From Microbacterium radiodurans (GTDB lineage: Bacteria > Actinomycetota > Actinomycetes > Actinomycetales > Microbacteriaceae), in NCBI RefSeq assembly GCF_008710705.1, contig NZ_VYRZ01000003.1, positions 124,001-188,000 of the forward strand: DNA of 64,000 bases, given 5' to 3'. The translations under genes were made by a program, and so were the position numbers. Shown piece after piece: positions 45,108 to 55,782 of the stretch. Under the pieces are notes generated by a model. That model saw only the letters and a list, made by a program, of their open reading frames with translations, was not told the origin of the DNA and made no database searches. The stretch's first letter is position 1. Each line of letters opens with the position of its first letter.

Positions 45108-46223
45108 ATGGTCGACGAGATCCCGGACTTCTACGCCGTCATCCCCGCCGGGGGAGTGGGCAGCAGGCTCTGGCCGCTGTCCCGCGCCGACGCGCCCAAG
45201 TTCCTGCACGACCTCACCGGGTCGGGCCATTCGCTGCTGCGCGACACATGGGACCGGCTCGCCCCCCTGTCGGGCGAGGACCGCATCGCGGTGGTCACCG
45301 GCCGTGCGCACCGCGCCGCCGTGGAGTCGCAGCTGCCCGGCATCCCCGACAGGAACGTCTTCCTCGAGTCCGAGCCGCGCGACTCGGCCGCTGCCATCGG
45401 CCTCGCCGCGGCGATCCTGCACCGCCGGCATCCCGACGTCATCATGGGGTCGTTCGCGGCGGACCACGTCATCCGCGGCAGCCGCGTGTTCGAGTTCGCC
45501 GTGCGGGATGCCGTCGAGGTGGCCCGCGAGGGATACATCTGCACGATCGGGATCACCCCGTCCGAGCCCGCGGTCGGGTTCGGCTACATCAAGCGCGGCG
45601 GCGAGCTCATCGTCGACGGCGCGCGCGACGCCTCCCTCGTCGAGCGCTTCGTGGAGAAGCCCGACCTCGACACCGCGCGCGAGTACGTCGCCGATCGCTC
45701 GTACCTGTGGAACGCCGGCATGTTCATCTCGCGCGCCGACGTCCTGCTGGCCGAGATCGAGGCCAACAACCCGCAGCTGCACGCCGGGCTCCTCGAGCTC
45801 GCCGAGGCGTGGGACGACCGGGAGCGCCGCGGCCCCGCCGTCGACCGGATCTGGCCGACGCTGCCGAAGATCGCTATCGACTACGTCGTCGCCGAGCCCG
45901 CCGCCGAGAAGGGCAGGCTCGCCGTCGTCCCCGGTCACTTCGACTGGGACGACGTGGGCGATTTCGCGAGCCTCGCGAAGCTGAACTCCGGCGGACGCAA
46001 GAACGATCTCGCGATCCTCGGCGAGAACGCCCGCATCCTCTCGGATGCCGCGAGCGGCATCGTCGTCAGCCACACCTCCCGCGTGATCAGCCTCATCGGC
46101 GTCAAGGACATCGTCGTCGTCGACACCGCCGACGCACTCCTGGTGACCACGAGCGAGCACGCCCAGCGGGTCAAGCACGTCGTCGACGCCCTGAAGCTCA
46201 CGGGGCGCGGCGACGTTCTGTGA
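45108..46223 (+). CDS. manC: mannose-1-phosphate guanylyltransferase
   Basis: 371 residues, the nucleotidyltransferase domain only, with no C-terminal phosphomannose isomerase. Pyrophosphorylase signature PAGGVGSRLWPLSR at about 13-26, SFAADHVI with the metal Asp, GFGYIKRGG, VERFVEKPD and YLWNAGMFI follow in order. It makes GDP-mannose for cell-wall glycans and lipoglycans. TACGCT ends 6 nt before the ATG, so it is leaderless. Confidence 0.94.
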   Translation: MVDEIPDFYAVIPAGGVGSRLWPLSRADAPKFLHDLTGSGHSLLRDTWDRLAPLSGEDRIAVVTGRAHRAAVESQLPGIPDRNVFLESEPRDSAAAIGLAAAILHRRHPDVIMGSFAADHVIRGSRVFEFAVRDAVEVAREGYICTIGITPSEPAVGFGYIKRGGELIVDGARDASLVERFVEKPDLDTAREYVADRSYLWNAGMFISRADVLLAEIEANNPQLHAGLLELAEAWDDRERRGPAVDRIWPTLPKIAIDYVVAEPAAEKGRLAVVPGHFDWDDVGDFASLAKLNSGGRKNDLAILGENARILSDAASGIVVSHTSRVISLIGVKDIVVVDTADALLVTTSEHAQRVKHVVDALKLTGRGDVL

Positions 46224-46350
46224 CGCGCGTATTGCGTCTTTGTAACCATTCGCCGGGCGCGGCGAGTCCGGGGTGCAACCCAGGCGAAACAGTAGGTAAC
46301 TTCTTTGCAGCCGCCGCGAAGTCCGCGGCGCCTTCAATGTGGAGGCTGCA

Positions 46351-47466
46351 TTGACTCTCTCGACCCCTCAGAAGCTCGTCGGCATCACAGCTGCCGCGGG
46401 CCTTCTCGTCGCCCTCGCCGGCTGCGGATCCGCACCCGATGAGGCCGGTGGATCCGGCGCACCCGAAGCCGGCGGCTCCGACTTCACCCCCTGCCTCGTC
46501 TCGGACGAGGGCGGCTGGAACGACCGCTCGTTCAACCAGTCGGCCAAGGAGGGCATGGACCGCGCGGCCGAAGAGCTGGGTGTCCGCTCCATCGAGGTCG
46601 AGTCCACGACCGAGAACGACTACGCGCCCAACCTCGAGACGCTCGTCTCGGAGGGCTGCAACCTGATCGTGGCGGTCGGCTTCAAGCTGGCTCCCGCGAC
46701 CGTCGCGTCGGCCACGGCCAACCCCGACATCGACTACGCGATCATCGACGACTACGCCGACACCGACTTCGACGGTGAGACCGACGCGCCGAACATCAAG
46801 CCGCTCGTCTTCAACACGGCCGAGGCGGCGTACCTCGGCGGCTACGCCGCGGCATCCTGGTCGGCCGAGGCCGGCGTGAACAAGGTCGGCACCTTCGGCG
46901 GCGACAAGTTCAACTCGGTGACCGTCTTCATGGACGGCTTCCAGCTCGGTGTCGAGAAGTACAACGAGGACAAGGGCACCGACGTCGGCGTCGTGGGCTG
47001 GGACATCACCGCCCAGGACGGCAACTTCACCGGTGGCTTCACCGCGAACGACACGGCCAAGCAGGTCGCGCAGGGCATCCTCGACCAGGGCGTCGACGTG
47101 ATCCTGCCCGTCGGCGGCCCGATCTACCAGAGCGCCGCGCAGGCGATCCGCGAGGGTGGCCGCGACGTGCTCATGCTCGGTGTGGACAGCGACCTCGCCG
47201 TCTCCGACCCGACCGTCGCCGACCTGACGCTCGTCTCCATCCAGAAGGCGATCGACGTGGCCGTCTACGACGCGACCATCGCCGCCGAGGGCGGCGACTT
47301 CTCGGTCGAGCCCTACATCGGCACCCTCTCGAACGAGGGCGTCAAGCTCTCGGGCTTCCACGACTTCGAGTCGCGTCTGCCCGCCGGTCTCGTCGACGAG
47401 CTGACCGCCCTTCAGGAGGCGATCGTCGCCGGCGACATCACCGTGGACTCGCCGAACTCCCCGTGA
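46351..47466 (+). CDS. BMP-family nucleoside-binding lipoprotein
   Basis: 371 residues. The TTG at 46351 is the likely start: GGAGG lies 5 nt upstream, and the product then begins with a normal lipoprotein signal ending in the lipobox LAGC (about residues 26-29). The mature part is a BMP/PnrA-type periplasmic-binding fold (CLVSDEGGWNDRSFNQSAKEGM, GGYAAASWSAEAGVNKVGTFGG). This family binds purine or pyrimidine nucleosides. It is followed by a hairpin and then by the matching ABC transporter and salvage enzymes, which supports nucleoside uptake. Confidence 0.92.
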   Translation: MTLSTPQKLVGITAAAGLLVALAGCGSAPDEAGGSGAPEAGGSDFTPCLVSDEGGWNDRSFNQSAKEGMDRAAEELGVRSIEVESTTENDYAPNLETLVSEGCNLIVAVGFKLAPATVASATANPDIDYAIIDDYADTDFDGETDAPNIKPLVFNTAEAAYLGGYAAASWSAEAGVNKVGTFGGDKFNSVTVFMDGFQLGVEKYNEDKGTDVGVVGWDITAQDGNFTGGFTANDTAKQVAQGILDQGVDVILPVGGPIYQSAAQAIREGGRDVLMLGVDSDLAVSDPTVADLTLVSIQKAIDVAVYDATIAAEGGDFSVEPYIGTLSNEGVKLSGFHDFESRLPAGLVDELTALQEAIVAGDITVDSPNSP

Positions 47467-47478
47467 GTTCGTGAGTCG

Positions 47479-47512
47479 TCGGGGCCGGGGGACTGAGGTT
47501 CCCCGGCCCCGA
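47479..47512 (+). terminator. hairpin between the lipoprotein and ABC ATPase genes
   Basis: TCGGGGCCGGGG (47479-47490) pairs perfectly with CCCCGGCCCCGA (47501-47512), 10-nt loop. It probably terminates or attenuates after the binding-protein gene, which is commonly expressed above its transporter. Confidence 0.8.
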
Positions 47513-47553
47513 CCGCTGTCCGCAGTCATCATCCGTCGCATAGATTGGCCGAC

Positions 47554-49068
47554 ATGAAGCTCGAACTCCGGGGCATCACCAAGCGCTTCGGCACCCTGGT
47601 CGCCAACGATCACATCGACCTCGTCGTCCAGCCGGGCGAGATCCACGCTCTCCTCGGCGAGAACGGTGCCGGCAAGTCGACCCTCATGAACGTCCTCTAC
47701 GGTCTCTACCAGGCCGACGAGGGCGACATCCTCCTGGACGACGCCGTCCAGGACTTCCGCGGACCCGGCGACGCCATGGGCGCCGGCATCGGCATGGTGC
47801 ACCAGCACTTCATGCTCGTGCCGGTCTTCACCGTCGCCGAGAACGTCATGCTCGGCCACGAGAACACCAAGGGCCTCGGCGTGCTCGATCTCGCCGCCGC
47901 CCGCGCGCACGTGCGCGCCGTGGCCGACCGCTTCGGCTTCCAGATCGACCCCGACGCCGTCGTCGGCGATCTGCCCGTCGGCGTGCAGCAGCGCGTCGAG
48001 ATCATCAAGGCGCTCTCGCGCGAGGCGAGGGTCCTCGTCTTCGACGAGCCCACCGCCGTGCTCACGCCGCAGGAGACCGACGAGCTCATGGCGATCATGC
48101 GCCAGCTGCGCGACGAGGGCACGTCGATCGTCTTCATCACGCACAAGCTTCGCGAGGTCCGCGAGGTCGCCGACCGCATCACGGTCATCCGGCTCGGGAA
48201 GGTCGTGGGCGAGGCGTCGCCCACGGCGAGCAACGCCGAGCTGGCCGCGCTGATGGTCGGCCGCCCCGTCGAGATGGTCGTCGCCAAGGGCGCGCCGACC
48301 GTGGGGGAGGGCGGACTCGCCCTCGACGGCCTCCGCGTCGTCACCCCGTCCGGCATCGTCGTCGTCGACGACGTCGACCTGCAGGTGCGCTCCGGCGAGG
48401 TCGTCGCGATCGCCGGCGTCCAGGGCAACGGCCAGACCGAGATCGTCGAGGCGATCCTGGGTCTCGCCTCGATCGACCACGGCTCCATCCGCCTCGACGG
48501 CGACGAGATCGGCGGGCGGAGCGTCCGTGCGATCCTCGACCGCGGCGTCGGCTTCGTTCCCGAGGACCGCAAGGAGGACGGCCTGGTCGGTGCGTTCTCG
48601 GTGCAGGAGAACCTCATCCTCGACCGTTCGGACGACCGTGCCTTCACCCGTGCGGGCACGATCAACCGCGGCGCGCTCGAATCGTTCGCCCGCGACCGGA
48701 TCGCCGAGTACGACATCCGCACCCAGGGTCCCGACACCCCCGTCGGCACCCTGTCCGGCGGAAACCAGCAGAAGGTCGTCATCGCCCGCGAGATGGCCCG
48801 CCCGCTGCGCCTGCTCGTCGCCGCTCAGCCCACGCGCGGCGTCGACGTCGGCAGCATCGAATTCATCCACAAGCGCATCATCGAGGCCCGCGATTCCGGC
48901 GTCGCCGTGCTCGTCGTCTCGACCGAGCTCGACGAGGTCGTCGCCCTGGCCGACCGCATCGCCGTGATGTACCGCGGCCGCATCGTCGGCATCGTCCCGG
49001 CCGACACGCCGCGCGACGTGCTCGGTCTGATGATGGCCGGCGAGGTCCCCGAGGAGTCAGCAGCATGA
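47554..49068 (+). CDS. nucleoside ABC importer ATP-binding protein (two ATPase domains)
   Basis: 504 residues with tandem ATPase modules, as in RbsA-type and nucleoside importers. The first has [17 protein letters not shown] and [13 protein letters not shown]. The second has the degenerate P-loop [17 protein letters not shown], and signature [15 protein letters not shown]. The ATG follows TAGATT by 7 nt with no Shine-Dalgarno, implying a second, leaderless promoter. Coupled to the first permease by ATGA. Confidence 0.93.
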   Translation: MKLELRGITKRFGTLVANDHIDLVVQPGEIHALLGENGAGKSTLMNVLYGLYQADEGDILLDDAVQDFRGPGDAMGAGIGMVHQHFMLVPVFTVAENVMLGHENTKGLGVLDLAAARAHVRAVADRFGFQIDPDAVVGDLPVGVQQRVEIIKALSREARVLVFDEPTAVLTPQETDELMAIMRQLRDEGTSIVFITHKLREVREVADRITVIRLGKVVGEASPTASNAELAALMVGRPVEMVVAKGAPTVGEGGLALDGLRVVTPSGIVVVDDVDLQVRSGEVVAIAGVQGNGQTEIVEAILGLASIDHGSIRLDGDEIGGRSVRAILDRGVGFVPEDRKEDGLVGAFSVQENLILDRSDDRAFTRAGTINRGALESFARDRIAEYDIRTQGPDTPVGTLSGGNQQKVVIAREMARPLRLLVAAQPTRGVDVGSIEFIHKRIIEARDSGVAVLVVSTELDEVVALADRIAVMYRGRIVGIVPADTPRDVLGLMMAGEVPEESAA

Positions 49069-50399
49069 GCAGTCCCACGCCCGGCACCGGGCCCGACCGG
49101 CCGACGGGAGCCGCCGACGCGCAGCTGCCCACCGCGAGCGGTCCTCTCACCGGCACGCCCGAGGTCGCCCCGCCCCCGATGACCAACCGCGTCATCACCG
49201 AGGTGATGCGCAGCAGCGCCGTCATCACGATCCTCGCGATCGTGCTCGCGCTCGTGGTCGGCGGCATCATGATGGCCGTCACCGACGAGCGCGTGGCCGC
49301 GGCATCCGGCTACTTCTTCGCGCGCCCGGGCGACACGCTCGCCGCGATCTGGCAGTCGGTCTCGGGTGGTTACGACGCCCTCTTCCGCGGCGCGATCTTC
49401 AACACGCGCGTCGACGACTTCGCGACGCAGATCCGGCCGCTGACGAACACTCTCGGCTTCGCCGCGCCGCTCATCGCCGCCGGCCTCGGCGTCGCCCTGG
49501 CCTTCCGCGCCGGCCTGTTCAACATCGGCGGTCGCGGTCAGATCCTCATCGGCGCGGCCTTCGCGGCGCTCGTGACGTTCAACCTCGACCTGCCCATGGT
49601 CATCCACCTGCCCCTGACCCTCGTCGCCGGCATCGTCGGCGGTGCGCTGTGGGGCGGTCTCGTGGGTCTGCTGAAGGCGCGCACCGGCGCGCACGAGGTG
49701 ATCCTCACGATCATGCTCAACTACATCGCGTACTACCTCGTCAGCTGGATGGTGCGCACCCCGTCGCTCCTGCAGCAGCCGGGTACGACGCAGTCGATCT
49801 CGCGCCGGACGCCCGAATCGGCGCAGTTCCCCGAACTGCTCGGACCGCAGTATCCGCTGCTGGACTGGGGCTTCGTCGTCGTCATCATCGCCACGATCGT
49901 CGTCTGGTGGGTCATCGAGCGCTCCAGCCTCGGTCTGCGCCTGCGCGCGGTCGGCGAGAACCCCCACGCCGCTCGCGCCGCCGGCATCTCGGTCGAGCGC
50001 ATGTACATCTACGCGATGCTCTTCGCGGGCGGTCTCGCGGGTCTCGCCGCGATGAACCAGGTCCAGGGCCAGGTCACGACGGGGTTCACCGGGTCGATCG
50101 ACGCCGGCATCGGCTTCGACGCCATCACCGTGGCGCTCCTCGGCCGGTCGCGTCCGTGGGGCGTGTTCGCCGCCGGCATCCTGCTCGGCGCGCTCAAGGC
50201 GGGCAGCTTCACGATGCAGGGTTCCGAGGGCATCCCGGTCGAGATCGTCCTCGTCGTCCAGGCGCTCATCGTGCTCTTCATCGCGGCGCCGCCGCTCGTG
50301 CGCACGATCTTCTTCCTTCCCAAGACCGAAGCTGAGAAGCGGGCCTCCGGCCGCACGAAGACCTCGTCGCGTCGCGCCGCTGTGAAGGCAGGTGCCTGA
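49065..50399 (+). CDS. nucleoside ABC importer permease, subunit 1
   Basis: 444 residues. A Pro/Gly-rich cytoplasmic N-terminus of about 40 residues is followed by 8-9 hydrophobic segments of the BPD_transp_2 family. [15 protein letters not shown] and [19 protein letters not shown] are family signatures. The C-terminal tail is basic. It overlaps both neighbours (ATGA, TGATG). Confidence 0.92.
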   Translation: MSSPTPGTGPDRPTGAADAQLPTASGPLTGTPEVAPPPMTNRVITEVMRSSAVITILAIVLALVVGGIMMAVTDERVAAASGYFFARPGDTLAAIWQSVSGGYDALFRGAIFNTRVDDFATQIRPLTNTLGFAAPLIAAGLGVALAFRAGLFNIGGRGQILIGAAFAALVTFNLDLPMVIHLPLTLVAGIVGGALWGGLVGLLKARTGAHEVILTIMLNYIAYYLVSWMVRTPSLLQQPGTTQSISRRTPESAQFPELLGPQYPLLDWGFVVVIIATIVVWWVIERSSLGLRLRAVGENPHAARAAGISVERMYIYAMLFAGGLAGLAAMNQVQGQVTTGFTGSIDAGIGFDAITVALLGRSRPWGVFAAGILLGALKAGSFTMQGSEGIPVEIVLVVQALIVLFIAAPPLVRTIFFLPKTEAEKRASGRTKTSSRRAAVKAGA

Positions 50400-51676
50400 T
50401 GGCAACGACCGATCTCACCGCCGCGGCGGGCCTGCCGGGCGTCGTGAAGGTGCGTCACGCGAAGCCGGCGATCGCGCTCGGCATCACGACGATCCTGCTG
50501 GCGATCCTGTTCGCGCTGGTCCCGCGCGGCGGCACGAGCACCTTCCGCCTCGCCGACGGCGGATCGGCGATCGCCATCCCCGACGTCGCGCTGCCGACCG
50601 GACCCACGAGCTGGATCCTCCTCGCGCTGCTCGCGGCCATCACCGTGCTCACCGTGTTGGATGCCGTCGCCTACCGCCGCCCGCGGACGTGGCTCGTCGC
50701 CGTGGCCGGCGCCCTCGGCGTGTTCGCCTTCCTGGTGTGGGCCGCGGCCGAGGGGCTCGTCCCGGTGATCGGCCTGCTCTTCGGCGCCGTCTCGCTCTCG
50801 GTGCCGCTCATCTTCGGCGCGCTCGGCGGCGTCATCGGTGAACGCGTCGGCGTCGTCAACGTCGCGATCGAGGGCCAGTTCCTCCTCGGCGCGTTCGGTG
50901 CCGTGCTCATCGGCAGCATCACGGGCAACCCCTTCATCGGCCTCATCGCGGCGATGGTGGGCGGTGTTCTCGTGAGCCTCGTGCTCGCGGTGTTCTCCAT
51001 CCGCTACCTCGTCGATCAGGTGATCGTCGGTGTCGTGCTGAACGTGCTCGTGACCGGCCTGACCGGATTCCTCTTCGGCGCGCTCCTCGCCCCGAACGAG
51101 GAGACGCTCAACCGCGCGACGACCTTCCAGCGCCTCCCGATCCCGCTCCTGAGCGACATCCCCGTCATCGGTCCGGTGCTGTTCAACCAGACCTTCATCG
51201 TGTACCTCATGTACATCACCGTCGGTCTCGTCGCATGGGGTCTCTACCGCACCCGCTGGGGACTGCGTCTGCGCGCCGTCGGCGAGCACCCGCAGGCCGC
51301 CGACACCGTCGGCATCAAGGTGAACCCGACCCGGTTCTGGAACGTCACCCTCGCCGGTGCCATCGCGGGCGCGGGCGGCGCGTACTTCACGCTCGTCTCG
51401 GTGCCCACGTTCACGAAGGAGATGACCGCCGGTCTCGGCTTCATCGCCCTCGCGGCGGTCATCTTCGGCCGGTGGGACCCGATCCGCGCGACCCTCGCGG
51501 CGCTGCTGTTCGGCTTCGCCACCAACCTCCAGAACCTGCTGACCGTCCTCCGCACGCCCATCCCGAGCGAGTTCATGCTCATGCTCCCGTACGTCGTGAC
51601 GATCCTCGCCGTGGCCGGCTTCGCCGGGCAGATCCGGGGACCGGCGGCGGCGGGCAAGCCGTACATCAAGGGCTGA
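50399..51676 (+). CDS. nucleoside ABC importer permease, subunit 2
   Basis: 425 residues of the same family as the preceding gene. [19 protein letters not shown] and [20 protein letters not shown] are the corresponding signatures, and there are about ten hydrophobic segments. The two permeases and the double ATPase form one importer of the RnsBCD/NupPQ kind. Confidence 0.92.
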   Translation: MATTDLTAAAGLPGVVKVRHAKPAIALGITTILLAILFALVPRGGTSTFRLADGGSAIAIPDVALPTGPTSWILLALLAAITVLTVLDAVAYRRPRTWLVAVAGALGVFAFLVWAAAEGLVPVIGLLFGAVSLSVPLIFGALGGVIGERVGVVNVAIEGQFLLGAFGAVLIGSITGNPFIGLIAAMVGGVLVSLVLAVFSIRYLVDQVIVGVVLNVLVTGLTGFLFGALLAPNEETLNRATTFQRLPIPLLSDIPVIGPVLFNQTFIVYLMYITVGLVAWGLYRTRWGLRLRAVGEHPQAADTVGIKVNPTRFWNVTLAGAIAGAGGAYFTLVSVPTFTKEMTAGLGFIALAAVIFGRWDPIRATLAALLFGFATNLQNLLTVLRTPIPSEFMLMLPYVVTILAVAGFAGQIRGPAAAGKPYIKG

Positions 51677-51738
51677 CCGGGATGCCGCGTGCTGCGGCAT
51701 CCGCGAGTCCGGCATCCGTGAGATCCGAAGGAAGATCC

Positions 51739-52140
51739 GTGACAGACATCGATTGGGACGAGCTCCGCGCCGTCGCCACCGACGCCATGACGCGCGCCTA
51801 CGCGCCGTACTCCCGCTACAAGGTCGGCGCGGCCGCGCTCGTCAGCGACGGCCGCATCGTGTCGGGATGCAACGTCGAGAACGCCTCGTACGGGGTGGGC
51901 CTGTGCGCCGAATGCGCCCTCGTCGGTGACCTGCACATGTCGGGCGGCGGCCAGCTCGTCGCCTTCGTCTGCGTCAACAACGACGGGCAGACCATCATGC
52001 CGTGCGGCCGCTGCCGCCAGCTCCTGAACGAATTCGCCCTGCCGGGCATGCTGCTCGAGACCGTCTCGGGCATTCGCACGATAGACGAGGTGCTGCCCGA
52101 CGCGTTCGGGCCCCGCGACCTCGAGGAGGCCGCCCGATGA
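51739..52140 (+). CDS. cdd: cytidine deaminase
   Basis: 133 residues, the short homotetrameric type. YKVGAAALV, GCNVENASYGVGLCAECAL (catalytic Glu; zinc Cys) and PCGRCRQLLNEF (two zinc Cys) are intact. It deaminates (deoxy)cytidine to (deoxy)uridine. GAAGGA is 7 nt before the GTG. Coupled to deoA by ATGA. Confidence 0.95.
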   Translation: MTDIDWDELRAVATDAMTRAYAPYSRYKVGAAALVSDGRIVSGCNVENASYGVGLCAECALVGDLHMSGGGQLVAFVCVNNDGQTIMPCGRCRQLLNEFALPGMLLETVSGIRTIDEVLPDAFGPRDLEEAAR

Positions 52141-53471
52141 GCGCCGAGTCCACCGCATCCGCCGCCGCGTCCACCGCCGCCTCGAACGTCGAGGCCTTCG
52201 ACGCGGTCGACGTCATCCGCACCAAGCGCGACGGGCGCGCGGTGCCCGAGGACGCGCTCCGCTGGATGATCGACGCCTACACGCGCGAGTACGTCGCCGA
52301 TTCGCAGATGGCGGCGTTCGCGATGGCTGTGCTGCTGAACGGCATGGAGCGCGACGAGATCCGCGTCATGACCGACGCGATGATCGCGTCGGGGGAGCGG
52401 ATGAGTTTCGCCGGGCTCGGCAAGCGCACCGTCGACAAGCACTCCACCGGCGGCGTCGGCGACAAGATCACCCTGCCGCTCGCGCCGCTCGTCGCCGCCT
52501 TCGGCGTCGCCGTCCCCCAGCTCTCGGGTCGTGGCCTCGGCCACACCGGCGGCACGCTCGACAAGCTCGAGTCGATCCCGGGGTGGCGCGCCGCGCTGTC
52601 GAACGACGAGATGTTCGCGCAGCTGCAGGGCATCGGGGCCGTCATCTGCGCGGCGGGCTCGGGTCTCGCTCCCGCCGACAAGCGGCTGTACGCGCTCCGC
52701 GATGTGACCGGAACGGTCGAGGCGATCCCGCTCATCGCCTCGAGCATCATGTCGAAGAAGATCGCCGAGGGAACCGAGGCGCTCGTCCTCGATGTGAAGT
52801 TCGGTTCCGGCGCCTTCATGAAGGACGTCGGGATGGCCCGCGAGCTCGCGCGCACGATGGTGGCTCTCGGCGCCGATTCGGGCGTGGCGACGACGGCGCT
52901 CCTGACCGACATGAACACTCCGCTCGGCCGCGCGATCGGCAATGCGAACGAGGTCCGCGAGTCGGTCGAGGTGCTCGCCGGAGGCGGTCCCGCCGACGTC
53001 GTGGAGCTCACCGTCGCGCTCGCGCGCGAGATGCTGGCCCTGGCCGGACAGCCCGATGCCGACGTCGAGGCCGCCCTCGCCGACGGCCGGGCGATGGACG
53101 CCTGGCGCCGCATGATCATCGCGCAGGACGGCGACCCGGATGCCGCGCTGCCCACGCCCCGCGAGACGCACACCGTCACCGCTCCCACCGCCGGCATCGT
53201 CTCGCGCGTCGAGGCGCTGCCGTTCGGCGTCGCCGCGTGGCGCCTGGGTGCGGGTCGCGCTCGTGCCCAGGATCCCGTGGTGCACGCGGCCGGGATCGAT
53301 CTTCACGTGAAGCCCGGCGACGAGGTGGCGGCCGGTCAGCCGCTGTTCACCCTGTCGGCCGATGATGCAGCCCGGTTCGAGCGTGCTCTCGACGCGCTGC
53401 ACGGCGCCTGGGAGATCGACGACGCGGCCCCGCCCGTCGGCCCGCTCGTGCTCGAGCGCATCACCGCCTGA
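52137..53471 (+). CDS. deoA: thymidine/pyrimidine-nucleoside phosphorylase
   Basis: 444 residues. The signature SGRGLGHTGGTLDKLES, phosphate-binding KHSTGGVGDK, and VLDVKFGSGAFMK are visible, followed by the C-terminal swivelling domain (HTVTAPTAGIVSRVEAL). It cleaves thymidine or uridine to base plus (deoxy)ribose-1-phosphate. An Ala/Ser-rich 17-residue extension precedes the conserved start. Confidence 0.95.
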   Translation: MSAESTASAAASTAASNVEAFDAVDVIRTKRDGRAVPEDALRWMIDAYTREYVADSQMAAFAMAVLLNGMERDEIRVMTDAMIASGERMSFAGLGKRTVDKHSTGGVGDKITLPLAPLVAAFGVAVPQLSGRGLGHTGGTLDKLESIPGWRAALSNDEMFAQLQGIGAVICAAGSGLAPADKRLYALRDVTGTVEAIPLIASSIMSKKIAEGTEALVLDVKFGSGAFMKDVGMARELARTMVALGADSGVATTALLTDMNTPLGRAIGNANEVRESVEVLAGGGPADVVELTVALAREMLALAGQPDADVEAALADGRAMDAWRRMIIAQDGDPDAALPTPRETHTVTAPTAGIVSRVEALPFGVAAWRLGAGRARAQDPVVHAAGIDLHVKPGDEVAAGQPLFTLSADDAARFERALDALHGAWEIDDAAPPVGPLVLERITA

Positions 53472-53549
53472 CCCGGCATCCGTTCCACCCCGCCCTTCCC
53501 ACCACCCGTCCTGACCCGTCCCGATCCGTCCCCGACCGAAGGAGCCGCC

Positions 53550-54665
53550 ATGCCGATCGACCAGCACGCCGATAAGAAGCTGCAGGGCGTCTCCCTCCGC
53601 TCATTACCGAAGGTGTCGCTCCACGACCATCTCGACGGCGGTGTGCGTCCCGAGACGATCGTCGAGCTCGCCGACGAGATCGGATACGAGCTGCCGGAGT
53701 CGGACGCCGCCGACCTCGCGGACTGGTTCGCCGAGCAGAGCGACTCCGGTTCGCTCGTCGACTACATCGAGACCTTCGACGTCACCCTCGGGGTGATGCA
53801 GACCGCGGACGCGCTGCGTCGCGTGGCCCGCGAGTTCGTCGCCGACCTCGCCGCCGACGGCGTCGTGTACGGCGAAGTCCGGTGGGCTCCCGAGCAGCAC
53901 CTCAGCCGGGGGCTCTCGCTGCAGGAGGCCGTCGACGCCGTGCAGGAGGGCATCGAGGAGGGCGAGGACGAGGCGGAGGGCCGCGGCCACGACATCCGGG
54001 TCGGGCAGATCCTCTCGGCCATGCGTCAGCAGGGGCGCTCGCTCGAGATCGCCCAGCTGGCTGTGGCGAACCGGGGGCGCGGAGTGTCGGGCTTCGACAT
54101 CGCCGGACCCGAGGACGGGTTCGCGCCCGCGCAGCACCGGGCGGCGTTCGATTACCTCGCGTCGGAGTTCTTCCCCGTGACGGTGCACGCGGGCGAGGCC
54201 GCCGGACTCGACTCCATCCGCTCGGCCCTGATCGACGGGCGCGCGCTGCGCCTCGGGCACGGTGTGCGGCTCGCGTCCGACCTCAACGTCGTCTCACGCG
54301 AGGGCGAGGAGGTGATGGTGCAGTTCGGTGATCTCGCCCGCTGGGTGCGCGACCGCGAGATCCCGCTCGAGCTCGCACCGTCGTCGAACCTGCAGACCGG
54401 CGCCATCGAGGCGTGGGGCACGCAGTGGGAGGACCACCCCTTCGACCTGCTGTACCAGCTCGGCTTCTCGGTGACCGTGAACGTCGACAACCGCACGCAG
54501 AGCCGCACCTCTCTCACGCGCGAGCTCGCGGCGCTTGCCGAGACGTTCGAGTACGACCTCGACGATCTGCAGGCATTCCAGCTCAACGCGGCAGCCGGCG
54601 CGTTCCTCTCCGTGGAGGAGCGCGAGGAGCTGATCGAGATCATCGCCGAGGGCTTCGGCGCCTGA
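53550..54665 (+). CDS. add: adenosine deaminase
   Basis: 371 residues of the amidohydrolase fold. The metal ligands in SLHDHLDGG, the catalytic VHAGEA, LGHGVR and SSNLQTGA follow in order. It converts (deoxy)adenosine to (deoxy)inosine. GAAGGAG precedes the ATG. Separated from deoA by 78 bp but in the same direction, it completes the salvage block. Confidence 0.95.
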   Translation: MPIDQHADKKLQGVSLRSLPKVSLHDHLDGGVRPETIVELADEIGYELPESDAADLADWFAEQSDSGSLVDYIETFDVTLGVMQTADALRRVAREFVADLAADGVVYGEVRWAPEQHLSRGLSLQEAVDAVQEGIEEGEDEAEGRGHDIRVGQILSAMRQQGRSLEIAQLAVANRGRGVSGFDIAGPEDGFAPAQHRAAFDYLASEFFPVTVHAGEAAGLDSIRSALIDGRALRLGHGVRLASDLNVVSREGEEVMVQFGDLARWVRDREIPLELAPSSNLQTGAIEAWGTQWEDHPFDLLYQLGFSVTVNVDNRTQSRTSLTRELAALAETFEYDLDDLQAFQLNAAAGAFLSVEEREELIEIIAEGFGA

Positions 54666-54680
54666 CCGCGGTCCCCCCCT

Positions 54681-54737
54681 CGAGGTCCCAGTTGGGCCGG
54701 GTTTGAGAGCCTGATTCCCGGCGGAACTGGGACCTCG
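54681..54737. repeat. family D inverted repeat, copy D1
   Basis: CGAGGTCCCAGTT (54681-54693) is exactly complementary to AACTGGGACCTCG (54725-54737), a 13-bp perfect stem with a 31-nt inner part containing GGGCCGGG and TTCCCGGC. It lies 15 bp after add and about 90 bp before the DUF559 gene. Confidence 0.85.
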
Positions 54738-54828
54738 CGCTTTCTGCCCAGGGCGGGGTGAGCGCCGGGATGCTCACAGATGCGGTGGCCGCGGCCGCGA
54801 GAGCGGTGATGAGCCCCAGGCTGTCGGG

Positions 54829-55782
54829 ATGCGTCGACCCCAGCCCTTGCCTGAACCGCTGCGCGGCGTCCCGTTCTCGGTCGGAGCCGCCCGCGCGATG
54901 GATGTGACGGCGGGGCGACTCGATGCGAGTGATCTCGAGATTCCGTTTCGCGGTGTCCGGATACCGCGCGGCGCCGGCCCAGCGGATGTCGCCGAGCGGT
55001 GCGCGCAATACGCGGTGCGGCTTCGGCCCTGGCAGTTCTTCAGCCACGACACCGCGCTCGCGCGATTCGGGGCACCGCTCCCGTTCGGGAGCGATCCGCT
55101 CGCGCTGCACGTCGCGGCCCACCGGCCGAAGCGCGAGCCACGAGCGGACGGGGTCATCGGGCACCGCCTGAGCGAACGTTCTCCGGCAGTGTGGACAGTC
55201 AGCGGCATCCCGTTCGAGCATCCCGCGCGTGCCTGGCGGCACGTCGGCGCGGTGTGGCAGCACGACGACCTCGTTGCGGCGGGTGACTACCTCATCGGCC
55301 GCGGCCGGCTCCTGACCCTCGAGCAGCTGGCGGACGAAGTCGAGCTGCATGCGACGCGTGGGCGCAGCCGGCTCATCCGAGCGCTGGCCGACATCCGGCC
55401 TGGTTCGGAGTCGTCGGAGGAGACGCGTCTGCGTCTGGTCCTTCAGCGAGCGGGGCTTCCCGAGCCGGAGCTGAATCCGGAGCTGCGACGGGAGTCGGGC
55501 GCCTTCATCGCACGGCTCGACCTCGCCTATCGCCGATGGCGGATCGCTGTCGAGTACGACGGGCGTCAGCATGCTTTCGACGACGCACAGTTCGCGCGAG
55601 ACGCCGATCGCTGGCACGCTATCCGCGCGAGCGGCTGGGAGCACGTGCGCATCCTGCGCCACCACCTTCGCGGTGATGGCCGGCGCGCGGTCGATATGGT
55701 CCGGTCTGTGCTTCTCCGTGCCGGCTGGCGCCCTGACCCACCGACCGAGGCCCCACCGAGGTCCCACTTGGGCCGGCTATAG
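54829..55782 (+). CDS. DUF559 (Vsr/PDDEXK-like) nuclease-family protein
   Basis: 317 residues. The N-terminal 180 residues look like the helical/winged-helix front part common to actinobacterial DUF559 proteins (RPWQFFSHDTALARFGAPLP). The C-terminal domain has the full Vsr-like layout: Glu197/198, Asp231 in ARLDLAY, Glu242 and Asp244 in IAVEYDGRQHAF, then FARDADRWHAIRASGWEHVRIL. Family D repeats stand on both sides, and the last nine residues (PPRSHLGRL) are read from repeat D2 itself. The catalytic residues look intact. The function is unknown; there is no toxin or methylase partner. Confidence 0.85.
   Translation: MRRPQPLPEPLRGVPFSVGAARAMDVTAGRLDASDLEIPFRGVRIPRGAGPADVAERCAQYAVRLRPWQFFSHDTALARFGAPLPFGSDPLALHVAAHRPKREPRADGVIGHRLSERSPAVWTVSGIPFEHPARAWRHVGAVWQHDDLVAAGDYLIGRGRLLTLEQLADEVELHATRGRSRLIRALADIRPGSESSEETRLRLVLQRAGLPEPELNPELRRESGAFIARLDLAYRRWRIAVEYDGRQHAFDDAQFARDADRWHAIRASGWEHVRILRHHLRGDGRRAVDMVRSVLLRAGWRPDPPTEAPPRSHLGRL

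Noticed and set aside
46311-46333. Small hairpin (GCCGCG/CGCGGC) in the BMP leader as a riboswitch
   Set aside because: Too short and without conserved blocks; probably incidental or a weak manC terminator.
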